A DNA stretch of 64,000 nt from NCBI GenBank assembly GCA_944548615.1, contig OX155952.1, positions 38,312,350 to 38,376,349 of the forward strand, read 5' to 3'. Origin of the DNA: Micropterix aruncella. Lineage: Eukaryota > Arthropoda > Insecta > Lepidoptera > Micropterigidae. Shown piece after piece: positions 33,451-46,318 of this stretch; position 1 is the first letter of the stretch, and each line of letters starts with the position of its first letter. The position numbers were made by a program, and so were the translations under genes. The notes under the pieces were generated by a model. The model made no database searches. It was not told the DNA's origin and saw only the letters and a list, made by a program, of their open reading frames with translations.

Positions 33451-35240
33451 AAAGGTTTTTGTTTAAATGGATATATACATTTTTTTTTTTGTATATCCGT
33501 CTTCATCTCGATTTTTTTTTGCGCGTTCACATTACTTTACCTACTTACCAGTTGCTAGTCCTGTAAAGTAAAATGTGCTATACGTAGTTTTCCTTTCTTT
33601 AAATGGCTAAAAGTGGTTAAAATTGCAAGGTTGCCCATGCTAGATATGGCGTCGCCTTAATCTTTGGTCTAGCCAACCATCACCTGTACCAACCTCAACT
33701 TTTAGATTACAGATCAGTGGAGTGGGACATTTTTCGTTGCCGCAAACTTCTAAGACAAATCATTTTGTCGTGGAGCGCTGCGCTTTTGATAAAGTTTTCA
33801 GTTTTCTACATTTTGCTCTATGTCATTTTGTATTTGTTACCTCGCCAGAAAGGGGAAGTTGCCTGACGCTTTCGGACAGCAGCCAGTTTTATACTTAAAA
33901 AAAATTATCACGATCTTGGAAAAGGAGATGTTATATAATATTATTTTTAAAAAGCGTTTCTTTAAAATTTACCTAAGTAAACATACAAAATATATATTTT
34001 AGCTACTTAGATATTTAATGTTTAACGATACGAGAAATATTACTTTTAATCATGTAAGAAGCAGATTTGGCAGATCACGCAAGTTTAACCCTTGGAGTAA
34101 ATGGGTATTTTCATGGATGCATCTGTCTCTTTTGCAGGATTTTCGGCGACATCGACTTAAAGTACTATACATAACTACGAAACTACTACACCAATCATAA
34201 AAAGAACAACTGCCCAATGTTTGCATTGAAATTTCGTATATAGAATATTGAAATTTCTTTTTGTAAAACAATTAGATAATTATGAATAAATATGAGAACG
34301 TCAAAGAAGTGAAAAAAACGCGCGACCAGATTTGGTCGACTCGTACTCAACGGATAATTGTTTCGCGACCAGATTTGGTTGACTCATACTCAACGGGTTA
34401 ACATTTTGAATAAAATTAAATCAAATCAAGTTTATTGTCTTCAAAACTTTTAAATAGTTATTTCACAATGCGTTCGATAGCGCTTAAAATTCAAATAATT
34501 TTGAAAATAGATACTAGAAGTTGTTAAGAGTCTCGCCACATTATTTATAATTTTTATATTGGATCGTAAAACTACTATATCAATCCGATAATTATTTGAC
34601 ATGACAATGATAGTTTAAAATAAAAATAATAAAGGTTGTTAATGTTAACTTTCGAAGATTTTGACTTGAAAATTATCAATGAAATATATGGTATTACAAA
34701 TACAAAATACTATCGATTATCAGAGAGGAAATAAAATAGTCAATAAAATGATAATAGTTAATAAAATATTTGTAGTAAAATAATAGTCAATAAAATGGTA
34801 AAAATTTCAAGCTAAATGAAAAAAACCTAAACAAAAATTTTTAATAACCTATCTAAAAACTACTAAGTCTTAAGATAAGAATAATAATCTAACATAAGAA
34901 AAATTTACCATAACCTATGTACTTAAAATTGGTTAATATCATAACATTCTCCCTCAATAAAGTATGACAATTCAGTGCCTACTCTCACTATCTCAGGTTA
35001 TAAAGAATTACTTATATAGCAAGTACTTTACCGGCCAAAGGGAAAGTATTGTGAACGCGCTATTCAGTAAAGCATTTCAGAGTCGTACAGCTTCCACGGT
35101 GAAGGAGTAGGTACGAGAAAAAGTCGTTGCTTTGACCAGGAATGGATAACAGGTTACTGTCCTCTGATCTTTTAAGACGGCCGCGCGCCGATAAAGCGGT
35201 GAACCTTTTGGCGAGATAAAGTGGCTCGCCATTCGTGAGG
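33451..35240. other. No gene recognised; one short tandem duplication
   Basis: At 34319-34402 the motif CGCGACCAGATTTGGT followed by GACTC.TACTCAACGG occurs twice in tandem. The rest is AT-rich without recognised content. Confidence 0.4.
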
Positions 35241-35773
35241 ATTCTTTATTTATTTATTTATTATTTTTACAGAATGATTTTGCGTCACTCCTAACTAGGC
35301 AGTGCCTGTTCCAAGGCAAACGCCAATTTTATATGATATTATTTTAAATTTTAAAGTTTAGTTTTAGGAAGATGTCAAGAAATTGTTATTATTAATTATA
35401 AAAAATAAAAATAAACAAGATCATCAATAAAATCAGAATAATCATTAAATAATAAAAGTAGCAGAAAATAATTATAAAATAAATTTAAGTGCGAAATATT
35501 ATGTTATAAAAATAAAAACCTGAGTTCACTCTTGTTTACATACGAGCAATTTATATGGTTAGAGATGTGAGGGTGTGTAAATGTGTTGCTATTTTTAAAA
35601 TATCATAAGGATAATTAAAGTTTCTGTTCTTCCTTTCATAATTAACCACTGAATGAGACTTTTTTTAAGAACCACCTGTGTCAATCCTGAAATATCGAAG
35701 TGTTTTCCTAAAATATTCATTAATCTCGGAGCAAGGTAATGAATGATATTGTTGTTGTCCAAACAATATAAAT

Positions 35774-35832
35774 CTCCTGGGCACTATATATTGTAGTACG
35801 CAGGTACTACAATATATAGTGCCCAGGAGATT
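35774..35832. repeat. Perfect palindrome, ~26-bp arms
   Basis: TCTCCTGGGCACTATATATT and the following GTAGTA are repeated exactly as the reverse complement after a 6-base loop (CGCAGG). A second, imperfect hairpin follows directly at 35833-35873 (CGGAAACACAAGCTCGG / CCGATCTTGTGTTCC) with a near-identical loop (CACAGG). Confidence 0.85.
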
Positions 35833-35937
35833 CGATCGGAAACACAAGCTCGGCACAGGCCGATCTTGTGTTCCTAGCTGGGAACGATATCTCTGCTTGC
35901 GCGTGATTGAAATGTAAATCAGTTTTTAAACAATAAT

Positions 35938-36176
35938 AGTAACCAATCGAGAGACTGGAGTAATCTGGTCGCAATTGGAAGTAAGGGCGTGAGTGTAAGC
36001 CCGCTGGGTAACACTCCTGGCTATCTCGCGGTTAAGGCGTTGGCCTCTTACGGGTTTGTGGCGGAGCTTGACGGTGGACTGTTTTGTCCAAGTCTTCTGC
36101 GCTCACTCCAGGGAGATAGAACGACCAATCGTTAAAACTTCCTGAGGTGACGGGCTCGCCCGCTGTAGTCGACAAC
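35938..36176 (-). mobile_element. Dispersed element, copy D (5' part)
   Basis: On the minus strand it starts TTGTCGACTACAGCGGGCG and matches copy A through GACCAGATTACTCCAGTC and CTCTCGATTGGTTAC. Only the first 240 bp are present. It interrupts the LINE coding sequence between ILDIRQL and the following block. Confidence 0.75.
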
Positions 36177-36439
36177 TCTAGTTGCCTAATGTCAAGTATT
36201 TTCGCTTCGAGAAACAACTCATTAGAAGAGTACATTTTTGGTTTTTTGAGTATATTACGAATTATAGTTTTTTGTACGATACTAAGTCTCTCGATTGCAA
36301 TATTAGAGCATGCTCCCCACCCCAAAATAACGTATTTCATTATAGATTTCAAACAAAATTTACTAATAGCCCATAAAGTTATCTATATTTTAAATCTATC
36401 TTTAATTAAAATATTGTTTGTCTATTGCACCGTGATTAA

Positions 36440-36725
36440 ATTAATACGTTGGCGTGGTGGTGATCGGGTTATTTTGATAAATTCGCGGTTCATTAAAAGT
36501 TTCAATAGTGCACGCGTGGAGTTGCGATCGTTGCATCGGGTCGGCTGGGCGGGCGGCGCGGGCGGCGTCGGTCGCTCTGCTCGCAGGCGGCTGGGCGGAA
36601 TGAACGCCGCCCAAATTGATATTGAAGTTCATCGCGATTGACGCGGGCGGTGCGGGCGCTTTTGTCCATTGTCGCTCACTCGACCGCCCGCCCCGCCGCC
36701 CGCCCAAAAGCTCTGATAGCGTTAT
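36440..36725. other. GC-rich, CpG-rich island
   Basis: Contrasts sharply with the AT-rich surroundings and holds repeated GGGCGGGCGG-type strings. Open frames through it on both strands are low-complexity and not recognised. It could be a promoter or first exon, or an LTR/SINE remnant. Confidence 0.3.
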
Positions 36726-37760
36726 TAGCGTAAAGGACGATAAATCATTTCATCGCTGGCGCATTTCAACGCCCCATTCACACCTTTCTGAATGACGGGC
36801 GCGCGCGATTCGTGAACAGCTGACTTTGACTGAGACAGCTGTTTGTTTGATTGCGCGGCGTATTGAATCGTATTGATAGAAATAACAATTATAATAACAG
36901 CATATATGCACTTGTTTGCCCGACTAAAAACACCGCGTTTTTTTTTCAATTTGCATGCGCCCTCGGATTTTTTAAAACTTTGTATAAACCCTACATACTT
37001 TGAGGTCGAAAAAAAAATCTCCAATAATTCTTCACTTTAACTAAATATTTTGGACTTATTTGACCGTGAACAAAAGACGTTCAGAAATTTGTTTGTGAGT
37101 GTGGAAATATGAATCCATTTTACAGATTGAAGTGACGGGGTACCTTTTACATTACATGCTCCCATAATTTAATATTATGTAACAACTTGAATAAAAAAAT
37201 AGTACGTGCTTAACAAAAATATGTTATACATATTCATTAACTTTTATTATTCATTTGGTCACTTTCATTATTCTTTCCCACCTGGTACAATAAATAGTTC
37301 ATCAATTTATAAATCAAAAGCGAAAAAATATTTAACGCCGGGCTCAGAAGGCCTTATTGTCACAATTGGCTCGCCGACTGAGCCGGCCGACCTTATTTAC
37401 CATTTGACAGCTGGAAGTAACACACAGTATGATATTGACAAGGATTTGTGTTGACAATGTCGTAATATTAATTTATTTTTAACTTAACTTAATTTAATTC
37501 AATTCACAAATTGATAACTGTGATAATAACATGCATTTGTGATGTCTTCATCGATGCAAAAATACTGTTGTATTTATGGATATCTGAATTCTTAAGTGTT
37601 GAATCCTGCGCTGTATTTTTTTAAGTGACGCCATGACTCGGAAAGGCAATACAATTTCTTTTGATTCTTCAGTTTATTATAAAATGTGTATATTTCTTCG
37701 TCGTGTATAATTGACTTCTTTACAAGAGTTTCTGTATTTAAAGAATTTCTGTATCGATGA
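36726..37760. other. No gene recognised
   Basis: Open frames of up to about 100 codons occur (36725-37024 minus, 37206-37454 plus) but none resembles a known protein, and they are not supported. Confidence 0.35.
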
Positions 37761-37763
37761 ATA

Positions 37764-38756
37764 GTGCAAAACAGGATCAACAGAAGCTTTGGTTATGTAC
37801 ATACTTATGTTCCTACTTGTGGACGTTATTATATATTTCTGATTTATGATTACTCCATCACTGATGAGGTGCTAACTAGGGTTGAGAAGGTAAAGAATCT
37901 AGGAGTTCTCTTTGATTCCCAGCTTACGTTCAAGGAGCACATTGCTAATTTGTCTAATTTGTCTAAGTCCTCTTTTAAGCTACTAGGGTTTGTTATTCGC
38001 AACCTAAAGCATTTTCACAATGTACGGGTTATGCATACATTGTATAATTCAATTGTGAGAAGCAGATTGGAAACGAATGCAGTTATATGGAATCCACATC
38101 AGGATCATTATATCACTATGTTGGAAAAAATTCAAAAATGTTTCTTACGATTTATATATTTTAAGCAGTACGGATATTATCCTTACTTATACCCTACTAG
38201 TTTCCTACTAGGCATGGTGGGCTATAACTCTCTTAAGTTGCGTAGAGAAATGCTCGCCATGGCCTACGTTTTAAAGCTGATTAGGGGAAGAGTTGATAAT
38301 CCTAGCATGCTAGCGAAGGTTTGTCTCTTTGTCCCGGACAATTATAATCGATCTCGCACTCATAATCTATTTGCGGAGCCGTCCTCGCGCACCAACCTAA
38401 GTCGATGGAGTCTGCTTACACGAGCTTTGCAGCACATAAATGCGCTATGTTCGACAGCGCCAGACTTTGATATTTTTACAGCGAGCCCGCATCTCTTCAA
38501 GGTGTGGGCATTGCGCTACTTGTTTATGGCAGAATAATATAAACTGTTTTCACTCTTATGTACTGTAAGTTTGTAAGTTTTTATATTCTTAATGCCGGTA
38601 TTTGTATTTAACGCTTATTTAAACATGTTATGTATGTACTTGTAAGAATTCTATTATTTTTTTTAATATTTATGTGTATATTGCATATCAACGGATTGGT
38701 AGAAACTGTAATGTTGATTTGTTATGAAATAAATAAATAAATAAATAAATATAACT
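37764..38756 (+). mobile_element. CR1/Jockey-like LINE C-terminus with (TAAA)n tail
   Basis: The frame to 38537 reads VEKVKNLGVLFDSQLTFKEH, HTLYNSIVRSRLETNAVIWN, LEKIQKCFLRFIY and FTASPHLFKVWALRYLFMAE, followed by a 3' UTR of about 200 bp and a TAAA tail at 38729-38750. This is the thumb and C-terminal region; the catalytic blocks are missing by 5' truncation. The last 260 bp are almost identical to 47190-47458, so this family has been active recently. Confidence 0.8.
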
Positions 38757-41065
38757 TACGTCATTTTTCTGGTGATTTAATGATACAGCACCCGAAAATG
38801 TTGATTTTTCTAATGTTCTCCGGCATTGAGTTTTTTTTAATATATAAGATTAATATACATGAAAACCTCAGTTGATTTTTTTATATATTGACGTGAAAAA
38901 AAAAATCTTCCATACTTAGGTCGTTCCAAAGCTAGCGGTAAAACACTTATGTTGTCCGCAAATATTTTAATACACCTCATGGTTCAGGGTTGCGGCGCAA
39001 AGTGGTATGTACTTGTATATTCTAATAATAGATCATCGTCCATTGCTAAGCGTATTAAATTTGTTTGCGTGTGTTCTTGCGCATCGAGCAAGAGACATCT
39101 ATGATACTTGAAACTCACTCCGTGCGACCAGTGAATCAGTCATAACTCAGCAACGGAAAGGGTTAAGAAAGTGATCTTGCGTCTTCGCGAGAGTTGTAGA
39201 CGAAAAAATGTAACCAAGGCCTGAATAAAAAAAAATATTAGTTGACTTTCAGTTAAATTTTTCTCGTAGAATAAACAGCTGTAAATAAATATATCCTTAT
39301 ATCAAAACACTACATTACATTTTTCAATATTTTTTCAGAAAAATGTTAGATTTTTTTTATTTATTTGTACTTATAATTTTACGCATTAAGTTACCCCTTA
39401 AAATGATTGCTGTCCTGTATCGAATACGATACATAACCATCAGCGGCATAATGTAAAATGTAACACAAACAACATTACGAATCAATTTTGAGAGTGACAA
39501 CTCTAGCGTTGCGGCGACGCGCCTCAACTGATTACATTTATGACTGTGATGCTTTGATCCCAGTCAAGAAGATCCACTATAAAAAGTCGATTATTTTTTC
39601 TGTATAATTATCACATTTGTAAGTAATTAAAAACGCCACAAATTAAGAGAGTCTAAGCCTATTTCGTGCCGCTGAAAAACCGGATGGTCTCCATTCAGTA
39701 TTTTTACTTGTCGAAAAAACGACGTTACTGGTTTACGAGTCCGAACTCTTGTACGACTAACCGTTACCTCGTAGAAAGTAATGTGCCGATAAAGCAGTCT
39801 GAAATAATTTTCCAATTTTAGACGCTCAGCGCGGCGCTCAGCACAGCCGCGGTGAATCAAACCAAGAGCTCACTGCAGTTCCGTTAAAAATTTGCAGAGA
39901 GAATCTACTTTAAAAAGATAGAAATTTTTAAAAAATACAATATTAAAAAAAAAGAAATATGCTAACCGTCAATGTTCTAAATTTATAATGCAATAGCTAC
40001 GATTGCGACAGCCCCTGATCTAGGGAGGGTGAGGGAGGGCGACGGCAATATAACAGGGCGCAAAAGTAATGTGTTTCTGAAAAAGTTGATTTTTTAATGC
40101 TTGCGTAGTTTTGTTTTTAAAGTTACTTATATACTGATTTACCCACTTGAATTATGTCAATAATTAAAAACTCGCCCTGTAGAGACGATATGTACTTTGA
40201 TAACACGAGTTTTATAAAATATACATATATTTTTAATTCACCAAAATATGAAACCATTGTGGCTATAAGCATTGATTTTAAATCAATGATATAAGTAAGT
40301 GTTGGGAATTAATAAGTAGTGGCGGGAATGAAATATAAGAGCGCTGTTTAATATTTTAATATAGAAAATCAAAAAATATTTTTAAAAATATGATGGATAG
40401 GATAGGGAGAATTGACAAATACTTTGGGCCTTATAAATAACAAGTGTGACATCGCCACCCTAATTCCACTGATGCACCACTTGTTCTCATTGAAAATTCA
40501 CTTAATTTTTTTTTAATGGGCAAAGTGATGAATACTGGATTATGATTCATAGTAGCGTTATGTCGAAGATACTATTATATTTTCTGTAAAAAAATCGAAG
40601 TTGTTAAATTCATAGTTCACACTATTACGGGATTCACACTAAAGGGATTTAAAAATTTGGCCAAAGTATAAAAGTTTTAGCAAAAATAATTATTTTCTGT
40701 AAAACAATATAAAATCCTTAATTACATAATTTCAGGTTTCCCATCCTCTTCAATATATAACATTTTATTATAAATCTCAAACAATATATAATCCCTTGTT
40801 AATTGATTATTTTGTTTCTACGAAATGTCTTGAATTGTTGGAGGCAAACATACCGTATTATTTTATACGTTTTTGCGGAGCGCATAGAAACAATATAGTT
40901 AAAAACAAGGATATAGGGCTCTCAGTTAATTATATTCCTTTTTCTATCATCTACTTCTTGACGTACCTACGAATACTGTAGTGAGCTCTCTGACTCTGTC
41001 TTGGTGGCCGGAACAGCCGCGATGTGATGCGACGGTAGTGAAGATTGTATTAGGTGTAGTTTGTA
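38757..41065. other. No feature recognised
   Basis: AT-rich; no supported coding frame, RNA or repeat. Confidence 0.4.
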
Positions 41066-41071
41066 TGTGGG

Positions 41072-41370
41072 GCAGGGGGGGGGGGGGGGGAGGAAGAGGT
41101 GCGGACACTTTTACGGGGTGGATGGGCGCGTCAGAAGATAAGTGATTCTAACCAGGAATAATGCTAATGGCCGCCGAGAGAACGGAGCGCGCCGACGGGT
41201 GTGCTTTACAACCAAAACAGATCCGCGGCGCGTTAACGAACGAGGGGTTAATTTTATGTTTATTTGGCGTGCGAGCGCGCGTATTTTGTTCGCTCCAATA
41301 AACAACACCGACGCGGGCCGACGGCCGACCGACCGACCGACATCGACGCCTCGGCGGGTCAGATTCACCC
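41072..41370. other. Poly-G tract and CpG-rich island
   Basis: A G run at about 41074-41091 is followed from about 41150 by a CpG-rich segment with a (CCGA)n run at 41325-41340. Frames on both strands are low-complexity. It may be a promoter region of an unseen gene. Confidence 0.3.
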
Positions 41371-42096
41371 AGTAGCTAAAAGGTTTCTAAACACCCCCTG
41401 AACACGGTCCATCGGTCAGCCTGCATTACTAAATATATTATAAATATAAGTTGTAGGTTTGTATATTAATAAACTTCGCTTCGACAAAAAATACACGATC
41501 TCTAATGTTCAAAAAATAAAAATGATGTAGGCAGTATCGGACACTGCCGCAGTTATTTTAGTGAAAATATCAATCCTATGTTGAAACCGCACTCTCCATC
41601 TCATCAGCAACGAGATCCACATCCATCACTTGACCCAGGCTCGACAGACATTGACTATATTCGACGAATTAAGTCTGTGATTCGAAGCAGTGTTGGTTTT
41701 GCTTCCCGGGCGTTTCGGTGTTATTCTCTTGGGAATTTTATATTCTACGTATTTGTAGCAGATTTTTGTAATTCTGGTTGTATTTTGCTCTTATATATAT
41801 ACATTCAAATATACTGATATCGGTCGATAATTTGAGGGATCAAACTTCGGTCCATATCCATCACCTAATACTTGATAAGAAATATGTTTCGGTTGATTAT
41901 GTTTAAAATAAATTGATAATACTATAATAATTAATTAAATTTATAATTTTATATGTGCATAGTAAGAAACCTTTATAAGCTACTTAATTTATTGGTAAAT
42001 TTAGTTATATATTAATCTATATATTTATTTATTTTACTTATCTCTAAACTTAAAAATTCTTCATTTAATATTAGTTCTTTATTTATATACATATAA
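41371..42096. other. No feature recognised
   Basis: AT-rich; nothing supported. Confidence 0.4.
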
Positions 42097-42874
42097 TGTG
42101 TTTTTACACACTTTGTGGTTGTTGTAAATAAAAGATGATATTGCGTTGCTCTGAAAAGAGGGAGAGTTTTATTACATTTAGATTGTTTCCGTTTTTACAG
42201 TACATGTTTTTATTATACTCACCTGAAAAGAGAAACAACATTAAAGCTATTAACTCACAACAATCACTTGTTTAAATCACAACAACAAAAGTTTTATACA
42301 CAAAGAACATAACCTAACTCTTCTGACGTTTCGCCAGACTACCCCCCGTTCACTTTGCTGGCTGTTTCATACGTGTCACGAATGTCAATCAAATCACTGT
42401 ATTCAAGTCATGGAGTGGGAAATTTAAATGTAGTGCAATGAACTCCATTTATATCTCCCCCACCCCCCCAACCTAGTTACTTCATACAGTACTTTTACTT
42501 TTACTTACATGTTGTTTTATAATGTGTTTTTACACACTTTGTGGTTGTTGTAAATAAAAGACGATATTGCGTTGCTCTGAAAAGAGGGAGAGTTTTATGA
42601 CATTTAGATTGTTTCCGTTTTTACAGTACATGTTTTTATTATACTCACCTGAAAAGAGAAACAACATTAAAGCTATTAACTCACAATAATCACTTGTTTA
42701 AATCACAACAACAAAAGTTTTATACACAAAGAACATAACCTAACTCTTCTGACGTTTCGCCAGACTACGCCCCGTTCACTTTTGCTGGCTGTTTCATACG
42801 TGTCACGAATGTCAATCAAATCACTGTATTCAAGTCATGGAGTGGGAAATTTAAATGTAGTGCAATGAACTCCA
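42097..42874 (-). mobile_element. Compact LTR element: two ~351-bp LTRs, 75-bp interior
   Basis: 42097-42447 and 42523-42874 are direct repeats differing by about four substitutions and one indel. On the minus strand each begins TGGAGTTC and ends AAACACA, the TG...CA boundaries of an LTR. Just upstream of the downstream (minus-sense) LTR lies a purine-rich GGGGGGTGGGGGAGATATAAA-like stretch that could be a polypurine tract. Each copy has TATAAAA and AATAAA in this orientation. The interior is too short for any protein and no tRNA primer site is recognised. AT-rich flanks hide any target duplication. Confidence 0.55.
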
Positions 42875-44790
42875 TTTATACACACATTTATATATTTATA
42901 TTAACCCTAAAATTTATAAGAATGAATGAGTGATCGGATGAGAAATGAGAAAAAAAAATAAAAAAAAAGTGAAGTCACTATGATTAAAGTGAAGTCTTAA
43001 ATACTATCACCCCAGAACAGGTATACAATCTAGTGAAGTGATAAAATCTTGACAAATGTAATCTTATCTGCTTCGCAAAATCAATTTTATTGTATTGGAT
43101 AATTTTATAAAAAAAATAAAAAAATATATTGAGAAAATCGAAAATCTCTTTTTGAGTTATATATCTAATAGAAATCCAGGAGTTATGACACATACAGTCC
43201 TTTGACCACCGTCCCAGTCCTAAGCCACCGTGCATTTTGGTGCTCTTTTACACTTTTAAATATCCATAAACCTTTAAATAATATGTTCATTTTATTAGTG
43301 TTTTGGTTATTCTTTGAATTATCTTACAATGTACGTTAAAAAAATACATTTAGCCACTACATTTAATTTGGCTAAATTTAATAATATAGAAATATTTTTG
43401 GGGTCTATTTTCCCAGTTTAGCGGTAACAACATCGCTAAATTTCTTTATTTATTAAGGAAAGAAAGGTTCTTTTTTATGAAAATTTTATTGAATACCACG
43501 CTAATTCTACTGCTGATATTCAATGGTAAATTACTTGCAATTATGTTTTTCGGCATACTTATTTAAATAAACCAAACACATTTGAAAGTAAACATTATTC
43601 ATAAGCTACTGAAAATATTTTTTTTTCTGAAAATATTTTTTTTTCTGAAATGTACGGTGGGTCTAATATAGCAAGAGACTGTACTCTTTAAAACAACACT
43701 AAGTTGACTCGAATTGTATAAAAATTCTCTGATATATGATCCCGTTTATGGACGCTTGTCGAAACCAGAGAGTCGAAGATAGTGGGTTCACTTTGAGCGT
43801 TCGCAGTTCGCGACTTCGGATGCCACTAAGCGGTACTGACACAAACTTTCATTTTATTTCTTTAAAACCTCAAAACTATCTATTCTTAGCCGAGTTCTAG
43901 AAGTTTGAAATTACTTCGACAGGAGCTGTCTCTCATTTTGGGGCGTTTATCCCGCGACATCCGGCATATATCTCCAATGCCTTTTCCGGTTAAAAATCGA
44001 GTCATAGTCATAGATAAAGTCGAAACAACTACCTTACACTGACATTTAAAAAATATGACAGTTATTAAATTCGCGTGTCAAATAAAAAATCGCAATTTGG
44101 CCGAAATTTTAAAAATGCGCCATAATTTAACAACATGGAAACTCCCTCTTCATAATTCTGCCCATTATTTCAGTATCTCAGTATCCTTATTTTCTGTGTA
44201 GGCGAAGCTGATTATAATTTGTGAAAGTATTTCAGTGGGCGCACATTTTTATATTCGGCTATTTATTTTGCAAGGTATTCCTGGAATTATTTTCGTCGAA
44301 GTATTTGTCTCGCTTATTTTTATTGTTTTATCTTTCTGGGCGTCTCGTTCTCTGTTGACGCCATTATCAAGGTTGTTTCTTAGCGTTGATGTTTATCGCA
44401 ATGAGTCGCTTCTTTGTGAGCATCGTAAAATACCATTTAGAACATGATTGAACAAGTGTGATTGTTTAATTAATTATATGCAGACATAAACCATATTAAA
44501 AACTCATTCGAACTTGAACTCTCGCCTCCGAAGTAAAACAGGCTGAAACATGGAATCGTCGACGGTTTTTCTCTCTATTTCTGTTTTATATGAAAAAATA
44601 TTTAGGCAATGTAATTGTCACTACGCCGTTCAAATAAAAATGAGAATGAGCATGTTACAGTTAAGCTTATTTTTGAAGAAAAAAACAGTAAAATATTTAA
44701 CTGGTTTTTTTTAATTTTCAACATTATCACCCTGACCGTTTAATCACTGACATATATTTTTCTTAACTTAAAATTCCCTTCCTCAAAGAC
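42875..44790. other. No feature recognised
   Basis: AT-rich; the frame at 44235-44447 is hydrophobic but resembles nothing known. Confidence 0.4.
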
Positions 44791-44793
44791 TCT

Positions 44794-45720
44794 TCATTCT
44801 GAGAACCTAAAGATTCCTGCACCACGTGATGAATATACTATTGTATATTCATCTTGAAATGTCATGCCTTTTAGATATTCGTTCAATCTCAGAAATATAT
44901 GGAAATCACGAGGGGAGAGGTCTTCTGAATATGAAGGTTGTCCAAGTATTGCAAAGCCAGCGTCGTAAATAGTAGCCATTGCAACTGTAAGTTCGCCGAA
45001 AAGAACAACTATCGCTAGTATGCAGCGGCGGTGTTGATGTATTTCATGGCGCATTTTTTATTTGTTTTGTATATAAAATTCCGGTAATAGTAGCCATGCT
45101 CGCAATCACCATGCTCGCAATCGAATCATGCGCCATAGCGCAATGCCATCGCCATTGAAGCATATCTTATCATTATCTCATCGCTATTACATTTACATTA
45201 CATTACATTTTCGTCATGTCCAATTGACGGCTAAAGACCGCTCTTGGACGTGTCAAAATAAGTGGGTTATGTAGTAAGTTTCGTTACTACTCTTTACTGA
45301 ACATACATACATAGGTAGTCAAGAATTAACTACTAGATTGTCAAACTATAAATATAAATAATCAAAATAGAAGCCTAATATTTGAAATAGTTAGTAATTC
45401 GAAAAGACACGTAGTAAAATTATTTATCGTAATATTCAAATTGTCAGTAAAATGTTAAATAATCATAACGCTATTGAATCGTTACTACTCTTTGACTGCC
45501 CCAGAAAAGAGAGCCCATATTATCGGCGGATCGCATTGTCTTCAATTATTAGGGGTTGAATATGACGGTCTTTTCTGTCGTCGACTATTGTTCATTTTGG
45601 GGATCGTTTGAGTAAAGACATGTTTCAGCCATGGTTACATCGATCCAAAAAATGATCAAGATCTGGTTTTACCAATTCCAAAGAATTGTTTTTTTACGTC
45701 GGTAAGCATTTCCGATGTTG
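44794..45720 (-). pseudogene. Mariner-like transposase relic, split by a LINE
   Basis: On the minus strand, 45720-45530 encodes a decayed FWIDVTMAETCLYS stretch resembling the mariner F(L)DRxVTxDETW block, and 45054-44794 encodes ATIYDAGFAILGQPSYSEDL and SPRDFHIFLRLNEYL, matching the mariner HPPYSPDLAPSDFxLF block with the last catalytic Asp. Stops and frameshifts abound. A LINE 3' end is inserted between the two parts. Confidence 0.6.
45189..45468 (-). mobile_element. (TGTAA)n-tailed LINE 3' end, 7-bp TSD
   Basis: Matches the 3' UTR at 3430-3850 and 61205-61500 (GTGTCCAATTG, CGCTCTTGGACGTGTCAAAA). CGCTATT at 45182-45188 and 45469-45475 appears to be the target duplication. It contains no coding sequence. 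Confidence 0.7.
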
Positions 45721-46280
45721 CCCATCTTTATGAATACGAATAAATATTAGTAGAAAATTGCACAAACAAATATCTGGCATCCAGGATATTAGACTCGTTG
45801 AAAAGTCGCTCGGATCGGAAGCCATTAAGTTTCCTCTAATTCTTAACAGAAGTTTTGCGTCTTTATCAATGCGTCCAGGACCTGTGTCGTGCTTACAACC
45901 CAGCCTGTAATTCCATAAATCGTTAGGTTTTGCCATAGAACCATGTAGGTAATTTTAATTGTTTTTCGAGATCACACGAGAAACAAACTCGAGCACGGGT
46001 AATAATTTTGCCCATTTTGTTGTAACTCGTAAATAGATGGTGCTGCAGCACATTAACTTCTACACCATTCAACCGATCGCCATGAAAATTTTAGTTCAAA
46101 AGGGCCAATGAAACAATGTTTGCTATAGTGATAGCTGCTATAGTGATAGCTGAAGGAACGGTGAGTAACATAGGCTACATGGGTAAGGGGAGAGGGGCCG
46201 ATAGAGGTAAGAGTGGGAGGGGCAAAACGCGGATACCCGAGCGTCACCGGGTAACATTCCACTAGTTAGATATAAAAACA
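45721..46280. other. No gene recognised
   Basis: The minus-strand frame at 45694-45936 is not recognised and may be more of a decayed element. Nothing else supported. Confidence 0.35.
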
Positions 46281-46318
46281 GTTTCAAAATCTTATCGTGC
46301 TATCCAAAGAACAAGGAA
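46278..46318 (+). mobile_element. Short Penelope-like fragment
   Basis: ACAGTTTCAAAATCTTATCG and TGCTATCCAAAGAACAA match 12030-12068 in the endonuclease part of the Penelope-like element. Only about 40 bp are recognisable. Confidence 0.5.

Larger units (their letters stand above)
35247..36430 (-). mobile_element. CR1-like LINE C-terminal part, (AAAT)n tail, interrupted
   Basis: On the minus strand the frame from about 36430 gives KSIMKYVILGWGACSNIAIE, IIRNILKKPKMYSSNELFLE and AKILDIRQL (to 36180). After an inserted dispersed element it continues with FNHAQAEISFPARNT and then, past a palindrome, HYLAPRLMNILGKHFDISGL and LKKSLIQWLI at 35755-35640. The tail is the TTTA microsatellite at 35247-35262. 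Frameshifts and the insertion disable it. Confidence 0.7.

Noticed and set aside
36441..36707. Ala/Arg-rich frames in the GC-rich island
   Set aside because: Composition-driven frames on both strands without recognisable domains.
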